From: an uncultured Pseudomonadota bacterium
GTDB lineage: Bacteria > Myxococcota_A > UBA796 > JAFGLY01
Assembly (NCBI GenBank): GCA_937912125.1
Contig: CALDOK010000485.1
Span: 1 to 58,699 of the forward strand
Direction of reading: 5' to 3'
DNA length: 58,699 bases
Of this stretch, positions 35,481-44,330 are shown piece by piece (position 1 is the first letter of the stretch; each line of letters opens with the position of its first letter). Made by a program: the position numbers and the translations under genes. The notes beneath the pieces are model-generated. The model saw only the letters and a program-made list of their open reading frames with translations, searched no databases and was not told where the DNA came from.

Positions 35481-38054
35481 CTACTCCTTGACGATGAGGA
35501 ACTCGACGCGCCGGTTGGCGGCCTTGCCTTCGTCGGTCTCGTTGCTGCCCACCGGCTTCTCCTGGCCCCAACCCTTGGCGGACAGGCGCTCGGCGGCGAC
35601 GCCCTTCTCGACCAGGAAGGCGACCACGGCGTCGGCACGCTCTTGGCTGAGCGTCTTGTTGGCCTTGGCCTTGCCGCTGGAGTCGGTGTGACCCTCGACA
35701 CTCACCATGGTGAGCTCGGGGTGCTCGGTGAGCACATCGGCGATGGCGCTCAACAGCGCGTAGGAGCGCTCATCGATGACGGCCAGGCCGGACTGGAAGA
35801 ACACCTTCTCGGGGATCTCGAGGGCGGTCTCGGTGATCTTGATGGCCCGGGCAGACATCACGAGCTTGGGCTGCGGCAGCGTGGCGAAGAAGTAGTGCCC
35901 CATGTTGTGGGCCTTGGCCAGCTTGTAGTGCTTGAGCGCCATGGGCATCTTGCGCTCGATCTCGGCCACCTTGATCATGGCCCAGTTCGCGTAGCCCTCG
36001 GTGGGGTTGAGCGCGAGGCCAGCCGTGGCGGCATCCTTGGCGCCAGCCCAGTCTTCGCGGTGCACCAGGGCCCAGGCCTTCACGCCGTACAGACCCGCGA
36101 TCTGAGGCCGCAGGCCGATGGCGCGGTCGAGCTGGGCCAAGGCCTCGTCGTAGGCGGCGGCGGCTTCGTCGGCCTTGCCGCCGGCGGCGAGCTGATCGGC
36201 CAGGACCACCAAGGCCACCGGGTTGTCGGGCATTCCGTCGGCCACGGCCTGCAAGGCCGGGATGACCGCGTCGGCGCCGTCGCGCTTGGCGATGAGGTCA
36301 GCGTACTGCTGCATGGCGAAGGGTTCGGCCGCGAGGAAGGTGCGCTCGTGCTCCCAGTTGGCGATGGCGGTGTCGAAGTCGCCCTCGCGCTGGTAGAGCT
36401 CGGCCAGGGCGATGCGGGCGGGGATGAGCAGGCTCTGGTACGACGCGATGTCGCGGGCGCCCATGTTCAGCACATGGCGCAGGGGGCCCTGGGCCGCGGC
36501 GTTGTCGCCCTCGAGCAGGTAGGCCACGCCGGCCACCACGCCGATGTTGGGGTGCAGATCGACGTGCTCGCCGTAGGTGGCGATGGCCTGGGCGTTCTCG
36601 CCAGCCACGAGCTGGTAGTAGGCCACATGCCCGGCAGCCTCGAAGCAGGCGTCGAGGTCCTGGGGCTGCACCCCGGAGGCCTCGCGCTCTTCGTCGTCCA
36701 TCTCCTCGATCTCCTCGCGCTCTTCCTTGGACAGCGAGGCCCAGGCTGCGTAGCGATCGAGAGACTTCTGCGCCGCCACGGCCGCGTCGTCGAAGCGATG
36801 AGCCATGGCGTAGCCGCGGGAGAGGTTGGCCCAGTACTCGCAGGGATCTGCGTCGAGGCCGGTGGCCTCTTCGTAGGCGGCGATGGCCGGCTCGGCCTGG
36901 TTGGCCAGCAGGTAGAGGTAGCCCAGCTCCTGCAGCGTGCCCGCGCGGGCCTCCTGCTCGGCCTTGATGTCGTCTTCGGTCTTCTCGTCGGCGCCTTCTT
37001 CGGCTTCCTCAGGCTCGAGCTCGGCGAGCTTTGCGTCGATGAAGGCCTGACCGGGCCAGCTGCGCTTCTGGGCCGTGGCGGGCCGCAGGGCGATCTGCTG
37101 GGAGACCGGATCGATGGCGATGTCGTAGTCGGCCAGGAAGCCGTAGCCGAGGGTGCCGTTCACGCCATCGGGGTGCTCGAGGCTGTCGATGTCGCGCTGC
37201 TGAATCCAGGAGGCGTCGAGGACGATGTCGCCGAGGGTGACGGACGCGTAGTGGAGGTCGAAGTCGGCGGAGGGCACGGTGGGGCCGTCGCCCAGATCGA
37301 TCTCTTTGCCGATGCGGGTGCCGAAGTGCGCGGTGTCGATGGCCAGCTTGACCGGCTGACCGTTGATCTCGCCGTCGACCACCAGGCTGTAGTTGTCGTG
37401 GATCTGCTTGCCGGACCACGCCTTCTGGATGCTGGACTCGGCGATGGTGTAGGGCAACACCGTGCCGCCCACCATGTCGAGGATCGCCTGGCCCTGATCG
37501 GCCGGAGCGACGCGCACCACGCCCTCGGAGGGCAGGATGGCGAAGGGCAGCCCCATGGCGTCAGCGAAGCCGAGGCCGCCGAAGACCGATGGGACGTCGG
37601 GGGTGCCCATCAGCAGGGGCGCGGAGTCGAAGCTGCCGACCGAGGCGTCCATGTCGCCCAGCACCAGGCCCTGGCCCACGAACATCGAGTCGAGGGTGGT
37701 GACCTTCTGCTTGCCGCCGAGCTTGTAGGAGGCTTCGTCCTTCTTCTTGCCCAGGGAGGCGAAGAACTTCTTGTTCTTGGTCTTGACCCCGCTGCCAAAG
37801 TCGTCCGCCACCGAGGCGACGACGTCGAAGCCCGGGTAGGCAGAGGTGACGAGGAAGGGCCAGGCGCCCTGATCGTCTTCGCCGAAGTTGACCATGACAT
37901 AGGGGAGCTCGTCACCGTACAGTCCGCTCACGAGCGGGAGCTCGACGATACCTTCGATCTGGACGTCACCGACGCTACCTTCGTACTTATCGGTGGGGGC
38001 ACCAGCGAGAGCCGCCGCGGGCAGACACAGAGCGAGGAGAGCAAGAGCGCGCAT
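35481..38054 (-). CDS. OmpA-like protein with tandem aspartic-protease-like domains and TPRs
   Basis: An 857-residue exported protein with signal peptide (MRALALLALCLPAAALAG). Residues about 30-190 and 220-325 look like two retropepsin-type domains. The second has LAIDTAHFGT (Asp240, DTA in place of DTG) and the typical ending GTLGYGFLADYDIAIDP; the first has LVTSAYPG with no Asp. An acidic linker and TPR-like helices (about 375-720) follow. The C-terminus is an OmpA domain with VSVEGHTDSSGKAKANKTLS and peptidoglycan-binding residues. It probably sits in the periplasm, tethered to peptidoglycan. Proteolytic activity is doubtful. The start has AGGAGG upstream; the gene is divergent from eno. 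Confidence 0.82.
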   Translation of the reverse strand: MRALALLALCLPAAALAGAPTDKYEGSVGDVQIEGIVELPLVSGLYGDELPYVMVNFGEDDQGAWPFLVTSAYPGFDVVASVADDFGSGVKTKNKKFFASLGKKKDEASYKLGGKQKVTTLDSMFVGQGLVLGDMDASVGSFDSAPLLMGTPDVPSVFGGLGFADAMGLPFAILPSEGVVRVAPADQGQAILDMVGGTVLPYTIAESSIQKAWSGKQIHDNYSLVVDGEINGQPVKLAIDTAHFGTRIGKEIDLGDGPTVPSADFDLHYASVTLGDIVLDASWIQQRDIDSLEHPDGVNGTLGYGFLADYDIAIDPVSQQIALRPATAQKRSWPGQAFIDAKLAELEPEEAEEGADEKTEDDIKAEQEARAGTLQELGYLYLLANQAEPAIAAYEEATGLDADPCEYWANLSRGYAMAHRFDDAAVAAQKSLDRYAAWASLSKEEREEIEEMDDEEREASGVQPQDLDACFEAAGHVAYYQLVAGENAQAIATYGEHVDLHPNIGVVAGVAYLLEGDNAAAQGPLRHVLNMGARDIASYQSLLIPARIALAELYQREGDFDTAIANWEHERTFLAAEPFAMQQYADLIAKRDGADAVIPALQAVADGMPDNPVALVVLADQLAAGGKADEAAAAYDEALAQLDRAIGLRPQIAGLYGVKAWALVHREDWAGAKDAATAGLALNPTEGYANWAMIKVAEIERKMPMALKHYKLAKAHNMGHYFFATLPQPKLVMSARAIKITETALEIPEKVFFQSGLAVIDERSYALLSAIADVLTEHPELTMVSVEGHTDSSGKAKANKTLSQERADAVVAFLVEKGVAAERLSAKGWGQEKPVGSNETDEGKAANRRVEFLIVKE

Positions 38055-38212
38055 AGGGAACCTCCTGTGGAGGGGGGGGTTATCCTCTTGCCGGATAGGG
38101 GTCCACCGATTGACACCACCGCCTGCATTGCTGCTGACGACGGGATCGGATACCGCGTGGCCCGCACAAACCGGACGCCCGAAAGGCGCCCGAGACGACA
38201 GAGGAAAGTTCT

Positions 38213-39523
38213 ATGTCAACCACCATCTACGATGTCCATGCGCGCATGATCCTCGACTCTCGAGGCAACCCCACCGTCGAGGTGGAAGTGACCACCGAAG
38301 ACGGCGCGACGGGCCGAGCCGCTGTGCCCTCTGGGGCCAGCACGGGCCGTCACGAGGCCGTGGAGCTGCGCGATGCTGACAAGGAGCGTTGGAAGGGCAA
38401 GGGAGTAGATGGTGCCATCGAGAACGTGAATGTTACCCTCTCCTCGCATCTGGTCGGCCTGGACGCCACGGATCAGCGGGCCATCGACGCGCTTCTGTGC
38501 GAAGTGGACGGCACGGAGAACAAGGGCAACCTCGGCGCCAACGCCATCCTGGGCTGCTCCCTCGCCGTGGCCCGCGCCGCCGCGACCGCCCTCGACCTCC
38601 CCCTGTACCGCTACATCGGCGGCACCAACGCCTGCACCCTGCCCGTTCCCATGATGAACGTGATGAACGGTGGTGCCCACGCCGACTGCGGCATGGACAT
38701 CCAGGAGTTCATGCTCTACCCCGCCGGCTTCGACACCTTCAGCGAGGCCCTGCGCTGCGGCACCGAGGTCTTCCACACCCTCAAGTCCCTGCTCGCTGCC
38801 CGTGGCCTGGCCACCGCGGTGGGCGACGAGGGCGGCTTCGCCCCCTCCCTCGAGCGCGACGTGCATGCCCTGGACCTGCTGATGGAGGCCATCGAGCGCG
38901 CCGGCTACCGCCCCGGCGAGCAGGTCTTCCTGGCCCTGGACGTGGCAGCCTCCGAGTTCTGGGACAACGACAAGGGCGGCTACCGCATGCGCCGCGCCGC
39001 CGAGCTTGGCCACGACCCCGCGACCTATCGCTTCGACGCCGCCCAGATGGTGGAGTTCTACGAAGGCCTGGTGGACCGCTACCCGCTGGTCAGCATCGAA
39101 GATGGCCTGGCCGAGGACGACTGGGATGGCTGGAGCCTGCTCACCAAGCGCCTGGGCAACCGCGTGCAGCTGGTGGGCGACGACCTGTTCGTCACCAACA
39201 CCAAGCGCATCAAGCGCGGCATCGACACGGCCGCCGCCAACTCCGTGCTGATCAAGGTCAACCAGATCGGCAGCCTCACCGAGACCCTGGACGCCATCGC
39301 CATGGCCCATCGCAACCGCTGGACCACCGTGATGTCCCACCGCTCCGGTGAGACCGAGGACACCACCATCGCCGACCTGGCCGTGGCCGCCAACACCGGC
39401 CAGATCAAGACCGGCTCCCTGTGCCGCTCCGAGCGCGTGGCCAAGTACAACCAGCTCCTGCGGATCGAAGAAGAGCTGGGCGAGGCCGCCATCTACCCGG
39501 GCCTGGCCACCCTGAAGCGCTAG
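38213..39523 (+). CDS. eno: Enolase
   Basis: Enolase (2-phosphoglycerate to phosphoenolpyruvate), 436 residues. The N-terminal lid is ARMILDSRGNPTVEVEV, with GASTGRHEAVELRD. Metal and catalytic segments are intact: NGGAHAD, VGDEGGFAPS, LALDVAASEFW, SIEDGLAEDDWDGW, VGDDLFVTN, LIKVNQIGSLTET (catalytic Lys) and MSHRSGETEDTTI. AGAGGAAAG precedes the ATG. Its stop TAG overlaps the stop of the convergent gene (shared CTAG at 39520-39523). The 158-bp divergent gap to the OmpA-like gene contains a TTGACA at 38110-38115, without a good -10. Confidence 0.98.
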   Translation: MSTTIYDVHARMILDSRGNPTVEVEVTTEDGATGRAAVPSGASTGRHEAVELRDADKERWKGKGVDGAIENVNVTLSSHLVGLDATDQRAIDALLCEVDGTENKGNLGANAILGCSLAVARAAATALDLPLYRYIGGTNACTLPVPMMNVMNGGAHADCGMDIQEFMLYPAGFDTFSEALRCGTEVFHTLKSLLAARGLATAVGDEGGFAPSLERDVHALDLLMEAIERAGYRPGEQVFLALDVAASEFWDNDKGGYRMRRAAELGHDPATYRFDAAQMVEFYEGLVDRYPLVSIEDGLAEDDWDGWSLLTKRLGNRVQLVGDDLFVTNTKRIKRGIDTAAANSVLIKVNQIGSLTETLDAIAMAHRNRWTTVMSHRSGETEDTTIADLAVAANTGQIKTGSLCRSERVAKYNQLLRIEEELGEAAIYPGLATLKR

Positions 39524-39999
39524 TCCGCGGGCGCGTCCTCGATCAGCAGCAGGAAGTCGGCGTCGAAGCCGTAGGCATGCTCCCGGAAGGTGTCCATCAC
39601 CCCCCGGGTCAGCAGCCTGCTGGTGGGGCGCCTGATCTGTCCGCGCACCACCCGGTCCTCGAGACCGAGCACGCGGTCCGGCTCGGCCTGGCTGAGCACC
39701 AGGATGCGGATCTCCCGCCCCATGGTGTCGCCCTTGGCGAAGAGCGGGAAGATGTGCAGCGTGGGCGGCTCGGGCTTGAGCCAGGTGGCCTCGAAGGTCT
39801 GCCTGACCCGCACGGGGTAGTGCGCCGTGCCCACCACCTCGACGTAGCCGCTGCCGCTGTCGAGCTCCTCGAAGCTCACCGCGCTCGGCTCGCCGCGGGG
39901 CAGGAAGGGCAGCTCCCCGCGCGAGGCCACGAAAGCCCCCCCCAGTCCGAGCGCCACGAGCACGGCTACGAAGGTCAGCAGGCGGCGCTTGTTGGACAT
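39520..39999 (-). CDS. Single-span membrane-anchored protein of unknown function
   Basis: A 159-residue protein with one N-terminal membrane anchor (about residues 7-25) and a small soluble domain, GYVEVVGTAHYPVRVRQTF then FPLFAKGDTMGREIRILVLS, which resembles an OB-like beta barrel. No family is recognised. The stop overlaps the eno stop on the other strand. It is divergent from the lipoprotein at 40127. Confidence 0.65.
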   Translation of the reverse strand: MSNKRRLLTFVAVLVALGLGGAFVASRGELPFLPRGEPSAVSFEELDSGSGYVEVVGTAHYPVRVRQTFEATWLKPEPPTLHIFPLFAKGDTMGREIRILVLSQAEPDRVLGLEDRVVRGQIRRPTSRLLTRGVMDTFREHAYGFDADFLLLIEDAPAD

Positions 40000-40126
40000 G
40001 GACTCTCCAGGATCGTGGTGGAGTTCGGGTGCCCGGCGAGCTGTACACTACCGCCCGAGGAGACACCGTGGCATTCTATTGGTCCGGGCGCGCCGCGCCC
40101 AAGGACTCGTCCGATGTGGAGGAAGC

Positions 40127-40612
40127 ATGAGCAGATGGATCGCGATCACAGCCCTGGCATGCCTGATGGCCTGCAACCCCAGCGACGGCCCCGGCTTCGG
40201 CGCGGGTAGCAATGCGGACGACACCGGCCCCGGCGACACCGACAGCAGCACGACGTCCGACTGCCCGCCCAGCTTCGGCGACATCACTGCCGCTATCGAC
40301 GCCTACCCGGGCAAGGGCTGGGCGGTCGAGGTCACCGCGCCATTCACCGAAGGCACCTGCTCCATCGCGGACGGCGAGCTCTACATCGAGCACGACGACG
40401 GCAGCGGGGGCTTGGCCACCGAGGGGCCGTTCACCATCGGCTTCGAGGACGAAGAGGTCTACGTCGAGGAGTACGACGCCGAGACGGGCACCGGCAAGCT
40501 CTTCTACGCCTTCCTGGTGGACAGCCAGGGAGACCAGGTGACCTTCAGCATGTGGGTCAGGTTCGGCGGTGGCGAGAGCAGCGAGCACGTCGAGGTGACG
40601 GTCTCCGGCTAG
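40127..40612 (+). CDS. Lipoprotein of unknown function with DTGPGDT linker
   Basis: A 161-residue lipoprotein: MSRWIAITALACLMAC is a signal peptide with lipobox LMAC. An Asp/Thr/Ser-rich linker (NADDTGPGDTDSSTTSD) follows, then a compact acidic beta-rich domain with two cysteines (DCPPSF and EGTCSI) that could form a disulfide. The start at 40127 is set by GGAGGAA immediately upstream; an open frame extends further but without protein-like features. No family is recognised. The linker style is shared with the lipoproteins at 13537 and 32019. Confidence 0.72.
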   Translation: MSRWIAITALACLMACNPSDGPGFGAGSNADDTGPGDTDSSTTSDCPPSFGDITAAIDAYPGKGWAVEVTAPFTEGTCSIADGELYIEHDDGSGGLATEGPFTIGFEDEEVYVEEYDAETGTGKLFYAFLVDSQGDQVTFSMWVRFGGGESSEHVEVTVSG

Positions 40613-40665
40613 GAGCCCGGACCGAGCCGGCCCCACGCCCGATGGGGGGGGCCAGGCCATGGTCG

Positions 40666-42588
40666 CTAGAGCATGAACACCGTGCCGGCCGACAGCTGCC
40701 AGAGCAGGCCGGTGTTGTCCATGTCCTTCTGGACCGCCTGCATCTCGGCGCCGTGGAGCAGGCCGACGCCAGCGTTCAGGTTGATGCCGAAGACCTCGGT
40801 GGGGACGAAGTCCACGCCCGCACGACCACGGAAGCCGAAGGCGATCTGGAAGTCCTCGGTGTAGGGCGTGAGGGTGACATCGCCGCCGAAGTACGGGCGG
40901 ACCTTGACGTCGCTGCGCTGGTAGCGGGCGCCGACGTGGAAGGGCAGGATGGTGTTCCAGCGGGTGCAGCCAACGACCGTGCCCTGGGTGGAGGGATCCA
41001 CCTCGCACTGGTCGGCGTCGAACTCGCGCTTGACGCTGAAGGCCTCGAGGCCGGTGGAGATGCGAGCCGACTCGCCCACACCGAAGGCGAGCTCACCGCC
41101 ATAGGTGATGAACTGCAGGGTCTGGAAGCCGCTGGTGCCCACCCTGGCCGTCACGGCCACGCGCTGGCGCTCGGTGTACTGGCTCTTGATGACGTTGTCG
41201 GCGCCGGTGCCACGGTAGCTGGATCGCCCGCCATCGAGATCATCGTCGAGGCTCGAGCGGCGGTCCTGCTCGCGCTGGGCCCGCTCCGCGGCCTGGGCGC
41301 GGCGCTCTGCTTCTTCGCGCTCGCGCTCCTTGCGGGCGCGCTCCTGCTCGCGGACCCGAGCGGCGTCGAAGCCGTCGTCGTCCAGGCTGTCGAGCGCGTC
41401 CACCTCGTCGAAGTCGTCGAAGGACGAGTCGACCCGGCGCACGGGGCTGCTGTCGAGCGCGTCGAACTCATCGAAGTCGTCGTAGGAATCGGCGACGAAG
41501 CCACCGGCGGGCTCGGAGAAGTCGTCCTCGGCGGGCTCGACGGTGATGAGGCCGGAGGTGTCCGCGAAGTCGAGCCCCATGTCCTCGGCCGAGACTGGCG
41601 CGAAGGAGAGCTCGAAGTCGTCCTCGTCATCCTCGACCACGGCGGCCCGGGCACGCTCCTCTTCGGCGCGGCGCCGACGCTCGTCTTCGGCGCGACGGCG
41701 GGAGTCCTCTTCGGCGCGACGGCGATCCTCTTCTTCGGCAGCGCGGCGGCGCTCGTCTTCGGCGCGGCGGCGGGCTTCTTCTTCGGCGCGACGGCGGGCG
41801 TCCTCTTCGGCAGCGCGGCGACTGGCTTCTGCCTCGGCGCGACGGCGGGCTTCTTCTTCGGCCGCGCGACGGCGGGCTTCCTCTGCCTTGCTGGCGGCCG
41901 CTTCCTCGGCGGCGCGACGCTGTGCTGCCAGCTGGGCTTCTTTGCCGGACTCTTCGGCGTCCAGCAGCTCGAAGTCGTCGAGGTCGTAGTCGGACAGCTC
42001 GGGGGTGGCCACGCGCCGCCCGACCTGGAGATCTTCGTTGTCGAAGGCGAACTCGTCCTCGTCCGCGAACATGTCGGCGGAGCCCATATCGCTCAAGCCG
42101 CTGATGTCGTCTTCTTTGGCCTCTTGTTCGTGGGACTTGCCGGTGAGGATCTCGTTGACCAGGGACGACATGAGGTCGGCCATGGTGGTGGGATCCGCGG
42201 AGATCTTCCAGCTCTTCTTGCGCACGATGCCGCGGGAGCTGTGGTAGTTGACCATGAAGATCTCGAACTGCTCGCCCACCTTGGCCACCGATCCGGCGAT
42301 CACCACCTGCGCGCTGTTGGCCTTGGCCACGCCCGACAAGCACGACGAGCTGGCCAGGCAGGCGACGTTCATGCCCGCAGGCATGGCCTCGAGCTGAGCC
42401 ACATGGTCGAAGCTCATGGAAAAGTCGACCTCGGACGACACCAGGCTGGTGATGTTGAGGACCTGCAGCGAGTCGACGCCAGCCTTGCCTACGAAGGGCG
42501 AGACCACAGCGTTCTCTGCCATCGCGACCGAGGGCAGTGACACCGAGAGGGCGGCGCTGAGGGCGGTGATCCAGGTGCGACGTCGCAT
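40666..42588 (-). CDS. Exported protein with Arg/Glu-rich coiled coil and C-terminal barrel-like domain
   Basis: A 640-residue exported protein. The signal peptide ends SVAMA. Residues about 27-150 form an N-terminal domain with a Cys pair (NVACLASSSCLSG) that resembles a TolB-N-like or FlgT-like fold. A 100-residue segment (about 216-315) is a low-complexity helix of ARRRAEEE-type repeats, followed by DDFDEFDALD-type acidic repeats, a second charged coil (410-445) and a C-terminal domain (about 465-640) with alternating strands ending GLLWQLSAGTVFML, like an outer-membrane beta barrel with a C-terminal hydrophobic residue. The start at 42588 has AGAGG upstream. Function is unknown; an envelope-spanning link is inferred. 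Confidence 0.75.
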   Translation of the reverse strand: MRRRTWITALSAALSVSLPSVAMAENAVVSPFVGKAGVDSLQVLNITSLVSSEVDFSMSFDHVAQLEAMPAGMNVACLASSSCLSGVAKANSAQVVIAGSVAKVGEQFEIFMVNYHSSRGIVRKKSWKISADPTTMADLMSSLVNEILTGKSHEQEAKEDDISGLSDMGSADMFADEDEFAFDNEDLQVGRRVATPELSDYDLDDFELLDAEESGKEAQLAAQRRAAEEAAASKAEEARRRAAEEEARRRAEAEASRRAAEEDARRRAEEEARRRAEDERRRAAEEEDRRRAEEDSRRRAEDERRRRAEEERARAAVVEDDEDDFELSFAPVSAEDMGLDFADTSGLITVEPAEDDFSEPAGGFVADSYDDFDEFDALDSSPVRRVDSSFDDFDEVDALDSLDDDGFDAARVREQERARKEREREEAERRAQAAERAQREQDRRSSLDDDLDGGRSSYRGTGADNVIKSQYTERQRVAVTARVGTSGFQTLQFITYGGELAFGVGESARISTGLEAFSVKREFDADQCEVDPSTQGTVVGCTRWNTILPFHVGARYQRSDVKVRPYFGGDVTLTPYTEDFQIAFGFRGRAGVDFVPTEVFGINLNAGVGLLHGAEMQAVQKDMDNTGLLWQLSAGTVFML

Positions 42589-42664
42589 GAGAACCTCTTG
42601 GGCGCGGGATCGGGGGGTGCGGAGGCCGGCGGAAGTCCACACCGTCAGGGCGCCTCTAAAGCCG

Positions 42665-42679
42665 CGGTATTCTATACCG
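42665..42679. promoter_or_regulatory. Palindrome upstream of the Arg/Glu-repeat gene
   Basis: CGGTAT-TCT-ATACCG, a perfect 6-bp inverted repeat with a 3-bp spacer, about 80 bp before the start codon at 42588 in an AT-richer patch of a 224-bp intergenic region. It overlaps a TATAGAAT sequence on the complement that could be a -10. A dimeric regulator site is possible, but no family can be named. Confidence 0.35.
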
Positions 42680-42812
42680 AAAACCGACAACTGGCGCGCC
42701 TGCGGGCTGCTAACCGCCGAGCGACCATCAAACCAACGGCGCGCTCGACATCCGCTTACAGTCGACCCCCCGATGAGCCGCCAGGTTCCGTGCGCGCCAT
42801 GCCGAGGGCGGC

Positions 42813-44162
42813 TCAGTCCATGTAGCCCAGGGCCCGGACGGCCTCGAGGGTGCGAGGGTCCAGCTCCACGTGCCCGGACAAGGGCTCGCCGGTCGGCGCG
42901 AGGGCCTGCCAGTCCCGAAGCCCCTGCTCCACGCGAGCCTCGCCGCCTGGGGTCGGCCGCACGCCGCTGGGGTCCTGCTCCAGATCGAAGGTGGTGAGCT
43001 GCTGACCGTGCCAGGTGCCCTTGTAGCGACCGTCCACCAGCACCGCCTGCTTGCCGTGGCGCTCGGCCGCCAGTGGCCCCTCCCAGGGACTCTGCACCGG
43101 CCAGGGATGATCGATGCCCACAGCGTCGGTGATCAGATCGCTGAGCTCGGCGATGCTGGCGTTGGGCCGCCGGCTGGGCTCGACCCCAGGGCCGGCGACG
43201 ATGACGGGCACGTGGGTGAGGGCCTCGGCGACGCTCCAGCCGTGACCGTAGGCGCCGTTCTCGCCCAGCTCCTCGCCATGGTCGGACAGCACCACCACCA
43301 GGCAGCGCTCCCGCACGGGCCCCAGGGCCTCGATGATGGCGCCCACCTGAACGTCCATGTCCTCGACCACCGCGTGGTAGGCCTTCTCGTAGGCCAGCCG
43401 GACTCCGGCCTCCCGATCCCGCTTCGCTCGCCCGATGAGCAGACCGACCCGGTCGGTGAACCACTTGGACTCGAGCCCATACCGCGCCTGGGCTTCGGGG
43501 CTGGGCCGGAGGCCGGAGTGGATACCCAGCAGATGGAGGTAGAGGAACTGCCGCTGTGGGGGAAGATCGCCCGAGCCCGGGTCACCCCATGTGGACACCC
43601 GCTGCTGAACCTCCAGCGCCATGCGGCTGTCCACGCTGCGCTTCCACTCGTCGAAGCCCCTGCTGAAGCCGAGCTCGTGGGCGAGGTAGCCGTTGGCGTA
43701 CAGACCGTGGGTGCCGAAGCCCGCCTGCTGGAGCACCTCGGCCAAGGTAGGCATCGCGGGCAGCGGAGGGCGCTGAGTCATGTCGCCCGTGGGCAGATCC
43801 CAGCCGTGGGTGCGCACGAAGGAGCCCGTGAACAGCGAGATCACTGCGGGCACCGTCCAGGTGGTGGTGCTCCACGCGCGGTCCACCACGAGCCCCCGGG
43901 CGGCCAGCGCGTCGAGGTTGGGAGTGTTGGCCCGGGCCAAGGCGTCGGCCCGCAAAGTGTCGATGAGGATGACCACCACATGCTGCGGCACATCCGCAGA
44001 GGGCGGCAGGGCCTGGGGCGGGGACGCCGGCACCAGCTCGACCGGGGACAAGAGCGCCGGCTCCAAGGGAGGCGGGGCGGAGGGCCCATCCCCACCGCAA
44101 GCGAGGGACATCATGGCCAGCAACGCCACGACTGGCCTGGCCGCTTGCTCGAGGGAGGACAT
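42813..44162 (-). CDS. Sulfatase-superfamily lipoprotein
   Basis: A 449-residue lipoprotein (lipobox SLAC after a hydrophobic signal, then a Pro-rich linker) with an alkaline-phosphatase/sulfatase-type domain. Metal-site segments are present: VVILIDTLRADALA (Asp), then LSDHGEELGE (Asp-His) and a His further on in GHGWSVAEALTHVP. At the nucleophile position, TTTWTVPAVISLFTG has Thr where arylsulfatases have Cys/Ser in CxPxR, so no formylglycine can form; Thr is the nucleophile in phospho-transferring members of the superfamily. It may be a phosphodiesterase or phosphotransferase on the cell surface. GTG at 44168 is an alternative start. Confidence 0.83.
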   Translation of the reverse strand: MSSLEQAARPVVALLAMMSLACGGDGPSAPPPLEPALLSPVELVPASPPQALPPSADVPQHVVVILIDTLRADALARANTPNLDALAARGLVVDRAWSTTTWTVPAVISLFTGSFVRTHGWDLPTGDMTQRPPLPAMPTLAEVLQQAGFGTHGLYANGYLAHELGFSRGFDEWKRSVDSRMALEVQQRVSTWGDPGSGDLPPQRQFLYLHLLGIHSGLRPSPEAQARYGLESKWFTDRVGLLIGRAKRDREAGVRLAYEKAYHAVVEDMDVQVGAIIEALGPVRERCLVVVLSDHGEELGENGAYGHGWSVAEALTHVPVIVAGPGVEPSRRPNASIAELSDLITDAVGIDHPWPVQSPWEGPLAAERHGKQAVLVDGRYKGTWHGQQLTTFDLEQDPSGVRPTPGGEARVEQGLRDWQALAPTGEPLSGHVELDPRTLEAVRALGYMD

Positions 44163-44330
44163 GGGCACTAGCTATCCCGGCGCCCCGATCCCCGTCGGCT
44201 TCCGTCGGGCTGCGAGCCTCATGTCCATGGAGTATGGTGCTGCATATGGGGGTCTTGTTGAGTTGACCGCCCCCTTCGCCACCACGCACCCCAACGCGGG
44301 TGGCATTGGCCTTTACAAGCGAGAGCGACC

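Noticed and set aside
38110..38115. TTGACA as a possible eno -35 box
   Set aside because: No acceptable -10 lies 15-19 bp downstream.
35643..38249. An 868-codon open frame antisense to the OmpA-like gene
   Set aside because: Shadow frame; the sense gene has a signal peptide and a clear OmpA end.
40552..42540. An open frame with FFGATAG-type repeats antisense to the Arg/Glu-repeat gene
   Set aside because: The repeats mirror the ARRRAEEE codons on the real strand; the sense gene has a signal peptide and ribosome site.
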